Shown: one piece after another, positions 26,374-34,093 of the stretch
Numbering within the stretch: position 1 is the stretch's first letter
Layout of the letters: every line of letters begins with the position of its first letter
NCBI GenBank assembly: GCA_034506315.1
Contig: JAPDPT010000002.1
Coordinates: forward strand, 1 to 64,000
Source of the DNA: a candidate division KSB1 bacterium
GTDB lineage: Bacteria > Zhuqueibacterota > Zhuqueibacteria > Oleimicrobiales > Geothermoviventaceae
Length of the DNA: 64,000 bases
Reading direction: 5' to 3'
Notes under the pieces: generated by a model
The model's input: the letters and a program-made list of their open reading frames with translations, nothing else
Database searches by the model: none
Told to the model about the DNA's origin: nothing
Translations under genes and position numbers: made by a program

Positions 26374-27063
26374 CTACCATCGCTCCACCAAGCGCAGGTA
26401 CAGCAGCACCAGGGTCGAAACGTAGGATGTGTACTCCAGCGCCGTGCGCAGGTCCAACCGGCGACGGTACGGCACAACCAGAACATCCCCCGATTGGACC
26501 CCGATCTGGGCCAGGGTCTGGCCGGCACGAAAGGCCTCTCGCAGTCCATCTATCACCTTCCGATTCCCCCTCTGGACGTACATCCCTTCCAGATTGGCCT
26601 GCATCTCGGGGCCCCCGCTCAGCTGCAGCACCTCCCACAACGCCGAGGAAGGTTCCGCAAGGTAACTCCCCGGCTCCTTGACCGCCCCCCAGATGAGAAC
26701 ACGGATGAGCGGCCTGGCCATCACGACCGGCCGCTTGGAGATCTCGGACAGCCTCGCTTCGATGGCCTTCTCCACGGCGAGCATGGGCTGCCCGGCCACC
26801 CGAAAGGTCCCCAGGCGAGGGATGAGGATGTCGCCGTTGCCGTCGACGGTGTAATCCCCGCTGAAGGCCGTGAGAACATCCTCACGGGACGAGGTCTGCG
26901 CCGCATCCCAGACACGCAGCCGTACGGCGTCCCCTGGTCCCACCGTGCGCGTCGAGGAAGATGTCTCGGGAGGGTTGCATCTGCCCGCCGACAATACACC
27001 CCAAAGGCCGACGAGGAAAAGTGCCGCTACAACCGGCTTTCCAACGCAGTGTTTTTTCGCCAT
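26374..27063 (-). CDS. Wza-like polysaccharide export protein
   Basis: This 229-residue protein is a short member of the outer-membrane polysaccharide export family. An N-terminal signal sequence (hydrophobic core near residues 10-24) is followed by a polysaccharide export domain (VGPGDAVRLRVWD, then DGNGDILIPRLGTF) and a SLBB-like segment (RVLIWGAVKEPGSYLAEP). The C-terminus has a hydrophobic helix, as in the Wza pore. The cysteine after the signal is preceded by Arg (LSAGRC), so the lipobox is non-canonical and lipidation is uncertain. The ATG has GAGGG 6-7 nt upstream. It is much shorter than E. coli Wza, like many exporters with one SLBB unit. Confidence 0.88.
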   Translation of the reverse strand: MAKKHCVGKPVVAALFLVGLWGVLSAGRCNPPETSSSTRTVGPGDAVRLRVWDAAQTSSREDVLTAFSGDYTVDGNGDILIPRLGTFRVAGQPMLAVEKAIEARLSEISKRPVVMARPLIRVLIWGAVKEPGSYLAEPSSALWEVLQLSGGPEMQANLEGMYVQRGNRKVIDGLREAFRAGQTLAQIGVQSGDVLVVPYRRRLDLRTALEYTSYVSTLVLLYLRLVERW

Positions 27064-27324
27064 CTCTACCCTCACAGCTGGCGCGTTCGTTCTGCCCCCG
27101 CTCGATGGGCAAGAGCTGTGCCATTCGATCCGGTTCGAGGCCGTCTCTGAGCCTCCGTGTTCGGCTCGCTCCCAGAGCTTCCCGGAGCGGGAGATCCGCC
27201 CGGCTTGCCCGCCGATGTCTGGGGGATCCTGCAGCGAAGGGGGCCCTGCGTTCGCGCAGGGGGAAAGCTTCCGGGCAGCAGGCATCCTGTCTGCCGCTGG
27301 CCGCCGCATAGCCAGCACCCGGAG
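27064..27324 (-). other. GC-rich 261-nt leader before wza
   Basis: This gap between the STAS gene and wza contains no convincing gene. It has a perfect 7-bp hairpin with a tetraloop (CCCTGCG/CGCAGGG at 27244-27261) and several shorter inverted repeats. No T-run follows the hairpin on the minus strand, and no known riboswitch consensus was recognised. It may be an untranslated leader or carry a promoter that I cannot identify. Confidence 0.35.
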
Positions 27325-28029
27325 TCAGCGCGAGCGATAGAAACGGAACCTCTTCTCTTTGGTTTCGAGGTTCAGTTCCCGGAGAATGCGGTACAGGCGG
27401 AATGGGTTGATCCGCGTTCTTCCGAACCTGGGACTGCGAAGCGTCTTCCAGATGTACCACAGGCCCCCCAGGGGGAATTCGATCACGATTCTTCGGATCT
27501 TTTCGTGGATGGGGAGAAGCTCGTCGGGCAGCGGCTCGGCCTTCCCGGCCATTGGGGAGGAGGTCGGCTGGGCGGGGACCAGAACTTCGGGGCTCGCCTC
27601 ACCTTCTGCGGGTGCGGTCCGCATCACCCCGGCGGTGATGTCGAGCCCGAGGGCCAGGTCGAAGTCGTCGATCGCCTCTTCGATGTGGTCATAGGCCTCG
27701 ATGATGCGGTCGAACTCGAGCATCTCGAATACCTCGCGCACCTCCGGGGACATGTGGGCCACCCGCAAATCTCCGCCTTTCTCGCGGAGGTCCCGGATCT
27801 CTCCCACAAAGGCGCCCCAACCGGCACTCGACACGTACCCCACCCCCGCCATGTCGACGAGGATGTTCACGAGGCCCTCCTTCTGGAGCTGCGCGAGGAT
27901 GCGATGGACTTCTGGGGCCGTTGTGGTGTCGATGAAGCCGCGGAGACGGAGAAGGGCAATATCTTCCCTCGCCCCCACCCGTAACACTTCCACTTGGATG
28001 CCTTCGGGTCGCGCAGGATCAGCGCTCAA
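27325..28029 (-). CDS. STAS-domain anti-sigma-antagonist-like protein with basic C-terminal tail
   Basis: This 234-residue cytoplasmic protein has an N-terminal STAS domain (residues 12-125) of the SpoIIAA/anti-sigma factor antagonist type. The phosphorylation loop reads GVGYVSSAGWG, with Ser67/Ser68 at the site phosphorylated by partner kinases. Residues 130-165 form a linker rich in Pro, Ala and Glu, followed by a basic tail of about 70 residues (IRRIVIEFPLGGLWYIWK onwards, ending KRFRFYRSR) that I do not recognise. The start is TTG, with GAGGG 12 nt upstream. Its place just before wza and wzc suggests a partner-switching control of polysaccharide production, which is inference. Confidence 0.85.
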   Translation of the reverse strand: MSADPARPEGIQVEVLRVGAREDIALLRLRGFIDTTTAPEVHRILAQLQKEGLVNILVDMAGVGYVSSAGWGAFVGEIRDLREKGGDLRVAHMSPEVREVFEMLEFDRIIEAYDHIEEAIDDFDLALGLDITAGVMRTAPAEGEASPEVLVPAQPTSSPMAGKAEPLPDELLPIHEKIRRIVIEFPLGGLWYIWKTLRSPRFGRTRINPFRLYRILRELNLETKEKRFRFYRSR

Positions 28030-28102
28030 GGCCTATCGCCCTCGCGTTGTGCGCGTTTCTGCCCCGCTCTCCGTTCACGCGTCGAAAACCCGCGGAGCCA
28101 GC

Positions 28103-28135
28103 CCAACAAGACGGCCCTTGCTTCGGGCAAGGGCC
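28103..28135 (-). terminator. Probable intrinsic terminator after glgA
   Basis: A perfect 9-bp stem (GGCCCTTGC/GCAAGGGCC, 5-nt loop) at 28113-28135 is followed on the minus strand by a short T-rich run (GTCTTGTT). It lies about 97 nt past the glgA stop and separates glgA from the STAS/export genes. Confidence 0.65.
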
Positions 28136-28231
28136 TCCTCACGGATCCGGTTCGAAAAACTCTCGCCCCCCGGCAATTTCGATCTCGACCTCCCGGTCCC
28201 TCCTGCCGCCAGCGCCGGGCGCTTCACCGGT

Positions 28232-29719
28232 TTACCTGCTGGTGATGAGCTTCTTGTAGAGGGCCACGTACTTCCGTGCCGAAGCTTGCCAGGAGAAATC
28301 CTGGCGCATGGCATTCTTCACCAGTTTCGTCCAGGTTGTCCGATCCTGATACACCTTTAGAGCTCTGCCGATGGCATCCAGGAGAGCCGCCGCGCTGTAC
28401 TCCTGAAAAACGAATCCGTTTCCACGCCCGGTTTCCGGATCGAAGTCCTGAATCGTGTCGGCCAGGCCCCCCGTGGCGCGCACGATGGGGATCGTCCCGT
28501 ATCGAAGGCTGTAGATCTGGTTCAGGCCGCACGGTTCGTAGCGGGAGGGCATGAGGAACATGTCGCTACCGGCCTCGATGAGGTGGGCCAGTGGTTCGTC
28601 AAAACGGAGGTTCACCGAGAGCTTGCTCGGGTATTTCTTGGCGAATTTCTCGAAGATCTTGTGGTACTTGGGGTCGCCCGTACCGAGCAGCACCATCTGG
28701 ACATCCATGGCCAGAATTGAGTCCATCGCCTCGGCCAGGATGTCAAAACCCTTCTGCTCAGCGAGGCGGGAGATCATCCCGATGACTGGCACGTCCGGGC
28801 GAAAGGCCAGGCCCACGTGCGTAAGGAGGGCCTCCTTGTCTCGGAGCTTCCCGGAGAGGTCAGACGCGCTGTACTTGTGCGGAATGAACTCATCGGTCTC
28901 CGGGTTCCAAACCGTGTAGTCGACGCCGTTCAGGATGCCGTGGATATCGGCTGCCCGTTGACGCAGCACACCGTCCAATCCAGCCCCGAATTCCTCCGTC
29001 TGGATTTCCTCTGCGTATTTCTCACTCACCGTGCTGATCGCATCGGCGTAGACAATGCCGGCCTTGAGGAAGTTGACCTTCCCGTAGAATTCCAGGGGCC
29101 CGCCTGGCTGGAACAGCTCCGGGGGGAGATCGATCACTTCCGCTACACTGGCGTCGAATACCCCCTGGTACGCCAGATTGTGAATGGTCAAGAGGGTGCT
29201 CACCTTAGCGAAAAAGGGATCGCCCTGGAGGCGAGTCTTCAGGTAGGCTGGGATCAGGGCTGTCTGCCAGTCGTTGCAATGGATCACGTCGGGCTGCCAG
29301 TGCAGTACCTTCAGGACCTCAATCACAGCTCGGCAAAAGAGGGCGAACCTTTCCGGGTTGTCGCTCCAATCCTGACCCGTCGAGGGGTTGACGTAGAGGG
29401 AGTCGCGATCGAAGTACGGCGGGTAGTCGACGAAGTACACCTGCACCTTTGCATCGGGGAGGAAAGCGGACTTGGCGCTCACGACGTACTGCCGCTGGCC
29501 GAGGCGAACGGGAATCTCGCGCAGACGAATGACCTCGCGCAGGACGTATTTTCGTTCGCTGATGCAACCGTACTTGGGCATCATGATCCGGATGTCGTGG
29601 CCCATCTCCTTGAGGGCCTTTGGCAAGGCACCGGCCACGTCGGCCAGGCCTCCGGTCTTGGCAAACGGGGCTACCTCGGGACTGACGTAAAGGATATTGT
29701 ACACGTTCTTCATTGCCAC
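28232..29719 (-). CDS. glgA: Glycogen synthase (ADP-glucose type)
   Basis: This 495-residue GT5 enzyme elongates alpha-1,4-glucan from ADP-glucose (or UDP-glucose). The N-terminal donor-site motif KTGGLADVAG is at residues 21-30, and the C-terminal domain has SRLAEQKGFDIL and SRYEPCGLNQIYSLRYGTIPIVRATGG-type sequence with the EX7E catalytic pattern. Length is normal for bacterial GlgA. The GTG at 29719 has GGGGAG 8 nt upstream; an ATG 6 nt later is also plausible. It lies 45 nt downstream of galT, so the pair is probably co-transcribed and links galactose-1-phosphate use with glucan storage. Confidence 0.95.
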   Translation of the reverse strand: MAMKNVYNILYVSPEVAPFAKTGGLADVAGALPKALKEMGHDIRIMMPKYGCISERKYVLREVIRLREIPVRLGQRQYVVSAKSAFLPDAKVQVYFVDYPPYFDRDSLYVNPSTGQDWSDNPERFALFCRAVIEVLKVLHWQPDVIHCNDWQTALIPAYLKTRLQGDPFFAKVSTLLTIHNLAYQGVFDASVAEVIDLPPELFQPGGPLEFYGKVNFLKAGIVYADAISTVSEKYAEEIQTEEFGAGLDGVLRQRAADIHGILNGVDYTVWNPETDEFIPHKYSASDLSGKLRDKEALLTHVGLAFRPDVPVIGMISRLAEQKGFDILAEAMDSILAMDVQMVLLGTGDPKYHKIFEKFAKKYPSKLSVNLRFDEPLAHLIEAGSDMFLMPSRYEPCGLNQIYSLRYGTIPIVRATGGLADTIQDFDPETGRGNGFVFQEYSAAALLDAIGRALKVYQDRTTWTKLVKNAMRQDFSWQASARKYVALYKKLITSR

Positions 29720-29764
29720 CTTCGCTCTCCCCGGTAGACGTGTCTCCGGCCCGGTAACGACGGC

Positions 29765-30763
29765 TCAGGAAAAGCTCTCGCGCAGGTATTTCGCGGCGTC
29801 CTCAGGCGGAGTCGTATTGATGTAGAAGCCTGAACCCCATTCGAAACCGGCCACCTTGGTCAGCTTGGGGATGATCTCGATATGCCAGTGGTACTCAGGA
29901 TAGTCTGCTTCCTGAATCGGTGAGGAGTGGAGGATGAAGTTGTACGGTGGCCGGTCCAGCGTCAGATTAATGCGGGTGAGGATATCTTTGAGCGCCTCGG
30001 CCAGGTGCTGCAGCTGCTCCTCCGGCATTCGCTCGAAATGGGACTGATGGTCTGTGGGCAGAACCCACGTCTCGAACGGGAAACGGGGGGCAAAGGGCTC
30101 GATCACCAGATACCCATTGTGCTGGCTCACCACTCGCTTCTCGGTGAGCAGCTCCTGCCGAACGATGTCGCAGAAGATGCAGCGCTCTTTGTAGTTGTAA
30201 TAGTTCCGGCTGCCGTCGATTTCCTCCTGGACCCTCTTGGGGACGATCGGCATCGCGATGAGCTGGGAGTGAGAGTGCTCCAGGGAGGCACCTGCGGCCG
30301 AACCGTGATTCTTGAACACCAGGATGTAGCGGAAACGAATGTCCTTGCGCAGATCCAGCATCCGCTCGCGGAAGGCCCAGAGCACAAGCCGAATCTGCTC
30401 CACCGGTAGGTCGGCCAGATCCAGCTCGTGGTCCGTGGTCTCGATGACCACCTCATGGGCCCCGATGCCGTTCATCAGATCGTAGATCCCTTCACCCCTC
30501 CGATTGAGATCCCCCTCAATTTGGAGAGCCGGGAACTTGTTGGAAACCACCCGTAACGTCCAGCCTGGAGTATTAGGCGGGGATCCGTCGGGGCGAACGG
30601 CGATGAGCTCCGGAGGTGTCTTGTCTTCGTTGCCGGGACAGAAGGGACAGAACCCCCCTCGTTTTCTCTCCGGTTCCACCGCCCAGTCGTGAGGCCTTTT
30701 ACCGCGCTCCGATGAGATGATCACCCATCGCCCGATGACCGGATCCTTCCGTAGCTCCGGCAT
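29765..30763 (-). CDS. galT: Galactose-1-phosphate uridylyltransferase
   Basis: This 332-residue HIT-superfamily enzyme exchanges UMP between UDP-glucose and galactose-1-phosphate. The zinc site begins with CPFC at residues 39-42, and the active-site motif HSHSQ is at 163-167 with the nucleophilic histidine H165. The preceding KNHGSAAGASLEH segment is conserved. A second CxxC pair (RCIFCD) near 195 is also typical. The ATG has GAGGAAC about 5-9 nt upstream. A candidate promoter lies at 30812-30840. The product could feed UDP-galactose to the polymer locus. Confidence 0.93.
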   Translation of the reverse strand: MPELRKDPVIGRWVIISSERGKRPHDWAVEPERKRGGFCPFCPGNEDKTPPELIAVRPDGSPPNTPGWTLRVVSNKFPALQIEGDLNRRGEGIYDLMNGIGAHEVVIETTDHELDLADLPVEQIRLVLWAFRERMLDLRKDIRFRYILVFKNHGSAAGASLEHSHSQLIAMPIVPKRVQEEIDGSRNYYNYKERCIFCDIVRQELLTEKRVVSQHNGYLVIEPFAPRFPFETWVLPTDHQSHFERMPEEQLQHLAEALKDILTRINLTLDRPPYNFILHSSPIQEADYPEYHWHIEIIPKLTKVAGFEWGSGFYINTTPPEDAAKYLRESFS

Positions 30764-30804
30764 ACCGTTCCTCGGCCTGCTCGCTCGCGGTTAGCTTCCC
30801 TTGC

Positions 30805-30840
30805 CGGTCCAAATGTACCACATTTGCGCCACTTAACCAA
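30805..30840 (-). promoter_or_regulatory. Candidate sigma70-type promoter for galT-glgA
   Basis: On the minus strand TTGGTT (30835-30840) and TACATT (30812-30817) are separated by exactly 17 nt, in the gap downstream of the CpoB-like gene's terminator. The boxes match the consensus at 3/6 and 4/6 positions. The spacing and location are good, but it is only a sequence match. Confidence 0.45.
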
Positions 30841-30872
30841 CCCAAAATGGGGTGAGTATTCCCTCACCCCAT
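30841..30872 (-). terminator. Intrinsic terminator after the CpoB/YbgF-like gene
   Basis: A perfect 10-bp stem (ATGGGGTGAG/CTCACCCCAT, 6-nt loop) at 30847-30872 is followed on the minus strand by TTTGGGTT. It starts 36 nt past the stop of the lipoprotein gene and ends the outer-membrane protein operon. Confidence 0.75.
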
Positions 30873-30908
30873 GTCCATCCGTCCGCACCGGGATGTGAAC
30901 CGGCTACC

Positions 30909-31727
30909 TCAGAGCTGGGACAGGTAGCTGCGCGCCTTGCTGACGTACTCGCTGTCAGGATAGTTATCGATCAATCGCTGGAATTCCTGACGGGCGCGCG
31001 CGCGATCGCCCAGCTTGAGGTAGCAGAGCCCGATCTTGAGCTGGGCATCGGCTGCCTTGTTTGTGCCCGGAAAGCTGAACACCTTCTCGAAGGCCACCAG
31101 AGCCTGATTGTAGTCCTCCATCCCGTAATAACATTCGCCGATCCAGTACTGGCAGTTGTCGGAGAGGGTATTGTTGGGGTCCGTTTGAAGCAGCTCCTGG
31201 AAGATCGCCAGGGCCGCCTTGAAGTTGCGGGCTTTGTACTCGGCCAGGGCATCTTCGTAGCGGACGCGGAACTCCGATGAGGGTGCGCGACCCTCGCCCG
31301 CGGCCTTCGGGCGGGCTCCGGCTGCAACCGGCGCAGAAATCCGCGCGCGGGCTTCCAGATCAGAGATCGTCTTTTCCTTCGCCGCCAGGTCCGCTTTCAG
31401 GCTGGCAATCTGGGCCTCGCGTTCCCGAAGTTGCCGCTCCAACTCCTGTACCCGATCTTTGAGAATATCGGTCTCGCTCTTCTGAACGGTGGTTTGCCCG
31501 GTTGCGGTCTTTTCCGCTTCGCCGCCCCTCGGGGTGATGCCGAGCAAGCGGAGAACCTCGTCTTCGGAGGGCGCCTGCTCTTGCTGGCCTTCGACGCCCA
31601 GAACCTCCTCTACCCCTGGCTGCTTGGCGGCCTCCTCCTTCTTACGCGTCCCGGCGCAGCCCAAAAGAGCCGCGCAGACCAACACGGACAAACCCAGCCC
31701 GCACAATCGAAAACGCAGAAGCGCCAT
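30909..31727 (-). CDS. CpoB/YbgF-like TPR lipoprotein
   Basis: This 272-residue protein has a lipoprotein signal with lipobox LLGC near residue 23, an Ala/Glu-rich linker, a coiled coil (about 80-130), and a C-terminal TPR region (VRYEDALAEYKARNFKAA onward) typical of YbgF/CpoB of the Tol-Pal and cell-constriction system. The ATG at 31727 was chosen because AGGAGG lies 7 nt upstream; a GTG 6 nt earlier is too close to that site. No tol or pal genes are seen nearby. It follows the outer-membrane protein gene by 17 nt and is closed by a terminator. Confidence 0.8.
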   Translation of the reverse strand: MALLRFRLCGLGLSVLVCAALLGCAGTRKKEEAAKQPGVEEVLGVEGQQEQAPSEDEVLRLLGITPRGGEAEKTATGQTTVQKSETDILKDRVQELERQLREREAQIASLKADLAAKEKTISDLEARARISAPVAAGARPKAAGEGRAPSSEFRVRYEDALAEYKARNFKAALAIFQELLQTDPNNTLSDNCQYWIGECYYGMEDYNQALVAFEKVFSFPGTNKAADAQLKIGLCYLKLGDRARARQEFQRLIDNYPDSEYVSKARSYLSQL

Positions 31728-31744
31728 CTTCACGCCTCCTTTGG

Positions 31745-32872
31745 CTATTCACGATGCCAGAGCAAATACCCTACGGATCCCCATCCCGCCACCCCCATGG
31801 CGCCCCCCAGAATCTTCCAGCCAACCCCGCTGGAAATTGGGCGCACCACATGAGGGCGATCTATCATGCCGCTAAACCCCAGGTTGGAGGCCTGATCCAC
31901 CGCGACAATCGCGTACTCTGTTCCCGGGAAACGCACGTCAAAACCCGGGATCCGAGCTTCGTACCATTCCCCCTCCCCCGGCTTCATTCGCACCACGTTC
32001 CAGCGTGGTGTGCCGATCGGACGGTAAAGCAATGCGACGGTCCGCAGCGCCCGATCCTCGTAGACCTGGGCGCGCAGGAAGATCGTATTCCCCACCGGGG
32101 CAACATACACGGGCCTGTGGATCACGACGGGGCGCGACCGATCTTCCCCTTCCCCAGCTTTCTCCGGCGCCGGCGGTCCGGCCTCCGGAACCCCATCATG
32201 ATCCTGGTAGCCGTCCGGATCTTCGGGCCGTGTGGGCTCAAGGTCCAGGGCGTTCGGCACCCCGTCGTCGTCCGGATCATCCGCAAACCAATGGCCAAAG
32301 CGGAGAACCAAGCCGACAAAGCCAGCCGCGATCTGATCCTTTTCCGAGCCACCCGGTTTCCCCTCGAGGTCATCGCTAAGAACGTAGTCGTACCGCACAC
32401 CGATCTGGAAGGAGAACTTGGGGCTAAGGAGGTACTCCACACCCCCGCTTGTCCCAATGTGAACCTCTTTGTCCCAAGGCTCCTTGACCCAGGAGCCCCT
32501 GGATCCGTCCGTCTGCCAGCCGGTCACACCGCCCCCTGCCCCCAGAAAGGGCGACAAGCGCGACACAGGTCGAAAGTAGACCCGGAGTTCCCCCCCGAAC
32601 TGCGCCGTTGCCGTCCGATTCCATCCCACGCCTCCTCCGGTTCCACCGGAGAGGCCCGTGCTTGCGTAAAGCGAAACGGCTGCGTAGGGGGAAATGTGGT
32701 AGCCCAGGGAGACGGCAGCCATCGGGCCGGGACGGCGAGAGACCTGATCACCCTCGACCTGGGAGATACCCACCCCCAGGGAAAGCCACCATGGCTTCAG
32801 CAGGTTCTGGGCAAACCCCACATTGCAAACTACGGCCCCCGCGAAGAGAAACCACGGCAACCCGCGCCTCAT
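31745..32872 (-). CDS. Outer-membrane beta-barrel protein with TSP3-like repeats and C-terminal hydrophobic helix
   Basis: This 375-residue exported protein has a signal peptide ending near AQN (residue 22). A predicted OmpA-like barrel (about 30-190) with alternating hydrophobic residues follows, then a short Asp-rich segment (DDPDDDGVPNALD near 205) like thrombospondin type 3 calcium-binding repeats. The next part is an Ig/Fn3-like beta-domain (about 255-340), and the protein ends with a glycine-rich hydrophobic stretch of about 22 residues. It lacks the OmpA peptidoglycan-binding domain. The ATG at 32872 follows GGGAGG and a near-consensus promoter at 32901-32929. Its function is unknown. 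Confidence 0.72.
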   Translation of the reverse strand: MRRGLPWFLFAGAVVCNVGFAQNLLKPWWLSLGVGISQVEGDQVSRRPGPMAAVSLGYHISPYAAVSLYASTGLSGGTGGGVGWNRTATAQFGGELRVYFRPVSRLSPFLGAGGGVTGWQTDGSRGSWVKEPWDKEVHIGTSGGVEYLLSPKFSFQIGVRYDYVLSDDLEGKPGGSEKDQIAAGFVGLVLRFGHWFADDPDDDGVPNALDLEPTRPEDPDGYQDHDGVPEAGPPAPEKAGEGEDRSRPVVIHRPVYVAPVGNTIFLRAQVYEDRALRTVALLYRPIGTPRWNVVRMKPGEGEWYEARIPGFDVRFPGTEYAIVAVDQASNLGFSGMIDRPHVVRPISSGVGWKILGGAMGVAGWGSVGYLLWHRE

Positions 32873-32894
32873 TGCCAATGCTCCCTCCCGGTTT

Positions 32895-32929
32895 GTGCGC
32901 AATCTACCCAACACAGGGGAAAATGTCAA
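32895..32929 (-). promoter_or_regulatory. Near-consensus sigma70-type promoter for the outer-membrane protein gene
   Basis: On the minus strand a perfect TTGACA (32924-32929) and TAGATT (32901-32906, 4/6) are spaced by 17 nt. Transcription would start near 32894, leaving a 22-nt leader with GGGAGG before the ATG. This is one of the best promoter matches in the window. Confidence 0.8.
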
Positions 32930-33261
32930 GGCCTAAATCCGCACCCCCAACAACATCTTGACGGGTCGCAGTTCCACCTACAAGAAATTTGGGTGCCTTT
33001 TCGGTACACTCGGCCGAGCGTAGGGCGGTACGGGCGATCCGAAAAGGGACGATGGTTTCCAGCTGAGGGATGGGCAGCCACGTTCAGCAAGAAGCCCGTG
33101 GTCGCGCAGGCATCGGATCTGGGCGCTTCTCCGGTACCAGGCGGCGTCGGACCCGGGGTGGAAATCGGTCTCACTCTTACGGTACAGGGGGAGGGACAAG
33201 ACGGCCTTCGGCAGACCGGCCCTACGGCAACTTAGTCCATAGGCTGAAAACGGTAGTCAGC
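32930..33261. other. 332-bp stretch without a recognised gene
   Basis: Between the outer-membrane protein promoter and the PspC gene no open frame has both a ribosome site and a family-like sequence. Minus-strand frames here start at TTG or lack Shine-Dalgarno sequences. Only short imperfect inverted repeats were seen, such as CTGACTACCG around 33240-33260. A decayed gene or untranslated 3' region are both possible. Confidence 0.4.
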
Positions 33262-33987
33262 TCACGGCTCAGGCTGCAACCTTTGGGCAGGGCGTTCAGG
33301 CGTGATCAGGGCCACCACCAGGTAGGCAATGATCCCCAGCACGAAGCTGGTCAACAGCGCGGCCAGAATCCAAAGGAGACGCACAAGGGTGGGGTCGAGG
33401 CGGAAATGGCGAGCCATGCCCGAGCAAACGCCAGCCAGAATTCTGCCTTCTGGCTCCCTGTAAAACCTCTCACGCTCAGGAGCCTGACCTTCCGCCCCGA
33501 CGGCAGGCCCGGGCTGCTCTGTTTTCGCTTTCGGTTCCGGTCCGCGCCTCTCGGGCGCTGACAAGAGGTAGGCGATATAGGCGACCCCTGCCAGGATGAT
33601 GAGCAGAGGCAGGAGATCGATGCCCCGGTCCCAGCCCCAGAAGGAATGGAGATGTCCGCGCCAGGGATGCCAGTAGGGGAAGAATCCGAAGGGGAACCGG
33701 AGGCGGGTCAAGAACCAGAGGCCCAACAAGATCAGGACCACACCCACAGCCGCACCCGTACTGGCTGCTTGCTTATCCGGGGCCGCTGGTTCCTCAGCGC
33801 GCCGGGGAATGAGGAGCCAGCTTGCCAGGTACATCCACACCCCCACGCCGCCGGCCAAAGCGGCCAGGACCCAAAGAATGCGGACTACGGTGGGATCGGT
33901 GTTCAGGTACTCGGCCACCCCCCCGCACACGCCGGCGATCATGCGATGGCTTGAGGAACGATAAAGACGTCGCGTCTGGTCTGCCAT
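33262..33987 (-). CDS. Tandem PspC-domain membrane protein
   Basis: This 241-residue protein carries two PspC domains. The first (residues 8-62) starts YRSSSHRMIAGVCGGVAEYL and includes a membrane helix. The middle has two more hydrophobic segments, and a second PspC unit (about 175-235) starts FYREPEGRILAGVCSGMARH and ends in another helix. PspC proteins sense or stabilise the inner membrane in the phage-shock response. No PspA or PspB gene is seen nearby. The ATG has GGAGG 5 nt upstream. Confidence 0.85.
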   Translation of the reverse strand: MADQTRRLYRSSSHRMIAGVCGGVAEYLNTDPTVVRILWVLAALAGGVGVWMYLASWLLIPRRAEEPAAPDKQAASTGAAVGVVLILLGLWFLTRLRFPFGFFPYWHPWRGHLHSFWGWDRGIDLLPLLIILAGVAYIAYLLSAPERRGPEPKAKTEQPGPAVGAEGQAPERERFYREPEGRILAGVCSGMARHFRLDPTLVRLLWILAALLTSFVLGIIAYLVVALITPERPAQRLQPEP

Positions 33988-34093
33988 TATAGCCTCCAGT
34001 TACCAAGCGCCAGAGCTGCCAACCGGTGGTACGTGCGCGCAGGAAGATGGTTGCACCCGGGGTCTGAGCGCCGGCAGCTCGAAAGGCCACCCC

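Noticed and set aside
32978-33199. A 73-codon minus-strand frame before the outer-membrane protein promoter
   Set aside because: It starts with TTG, lacks a ribosome site, and its composition is not protein-like for this genome.
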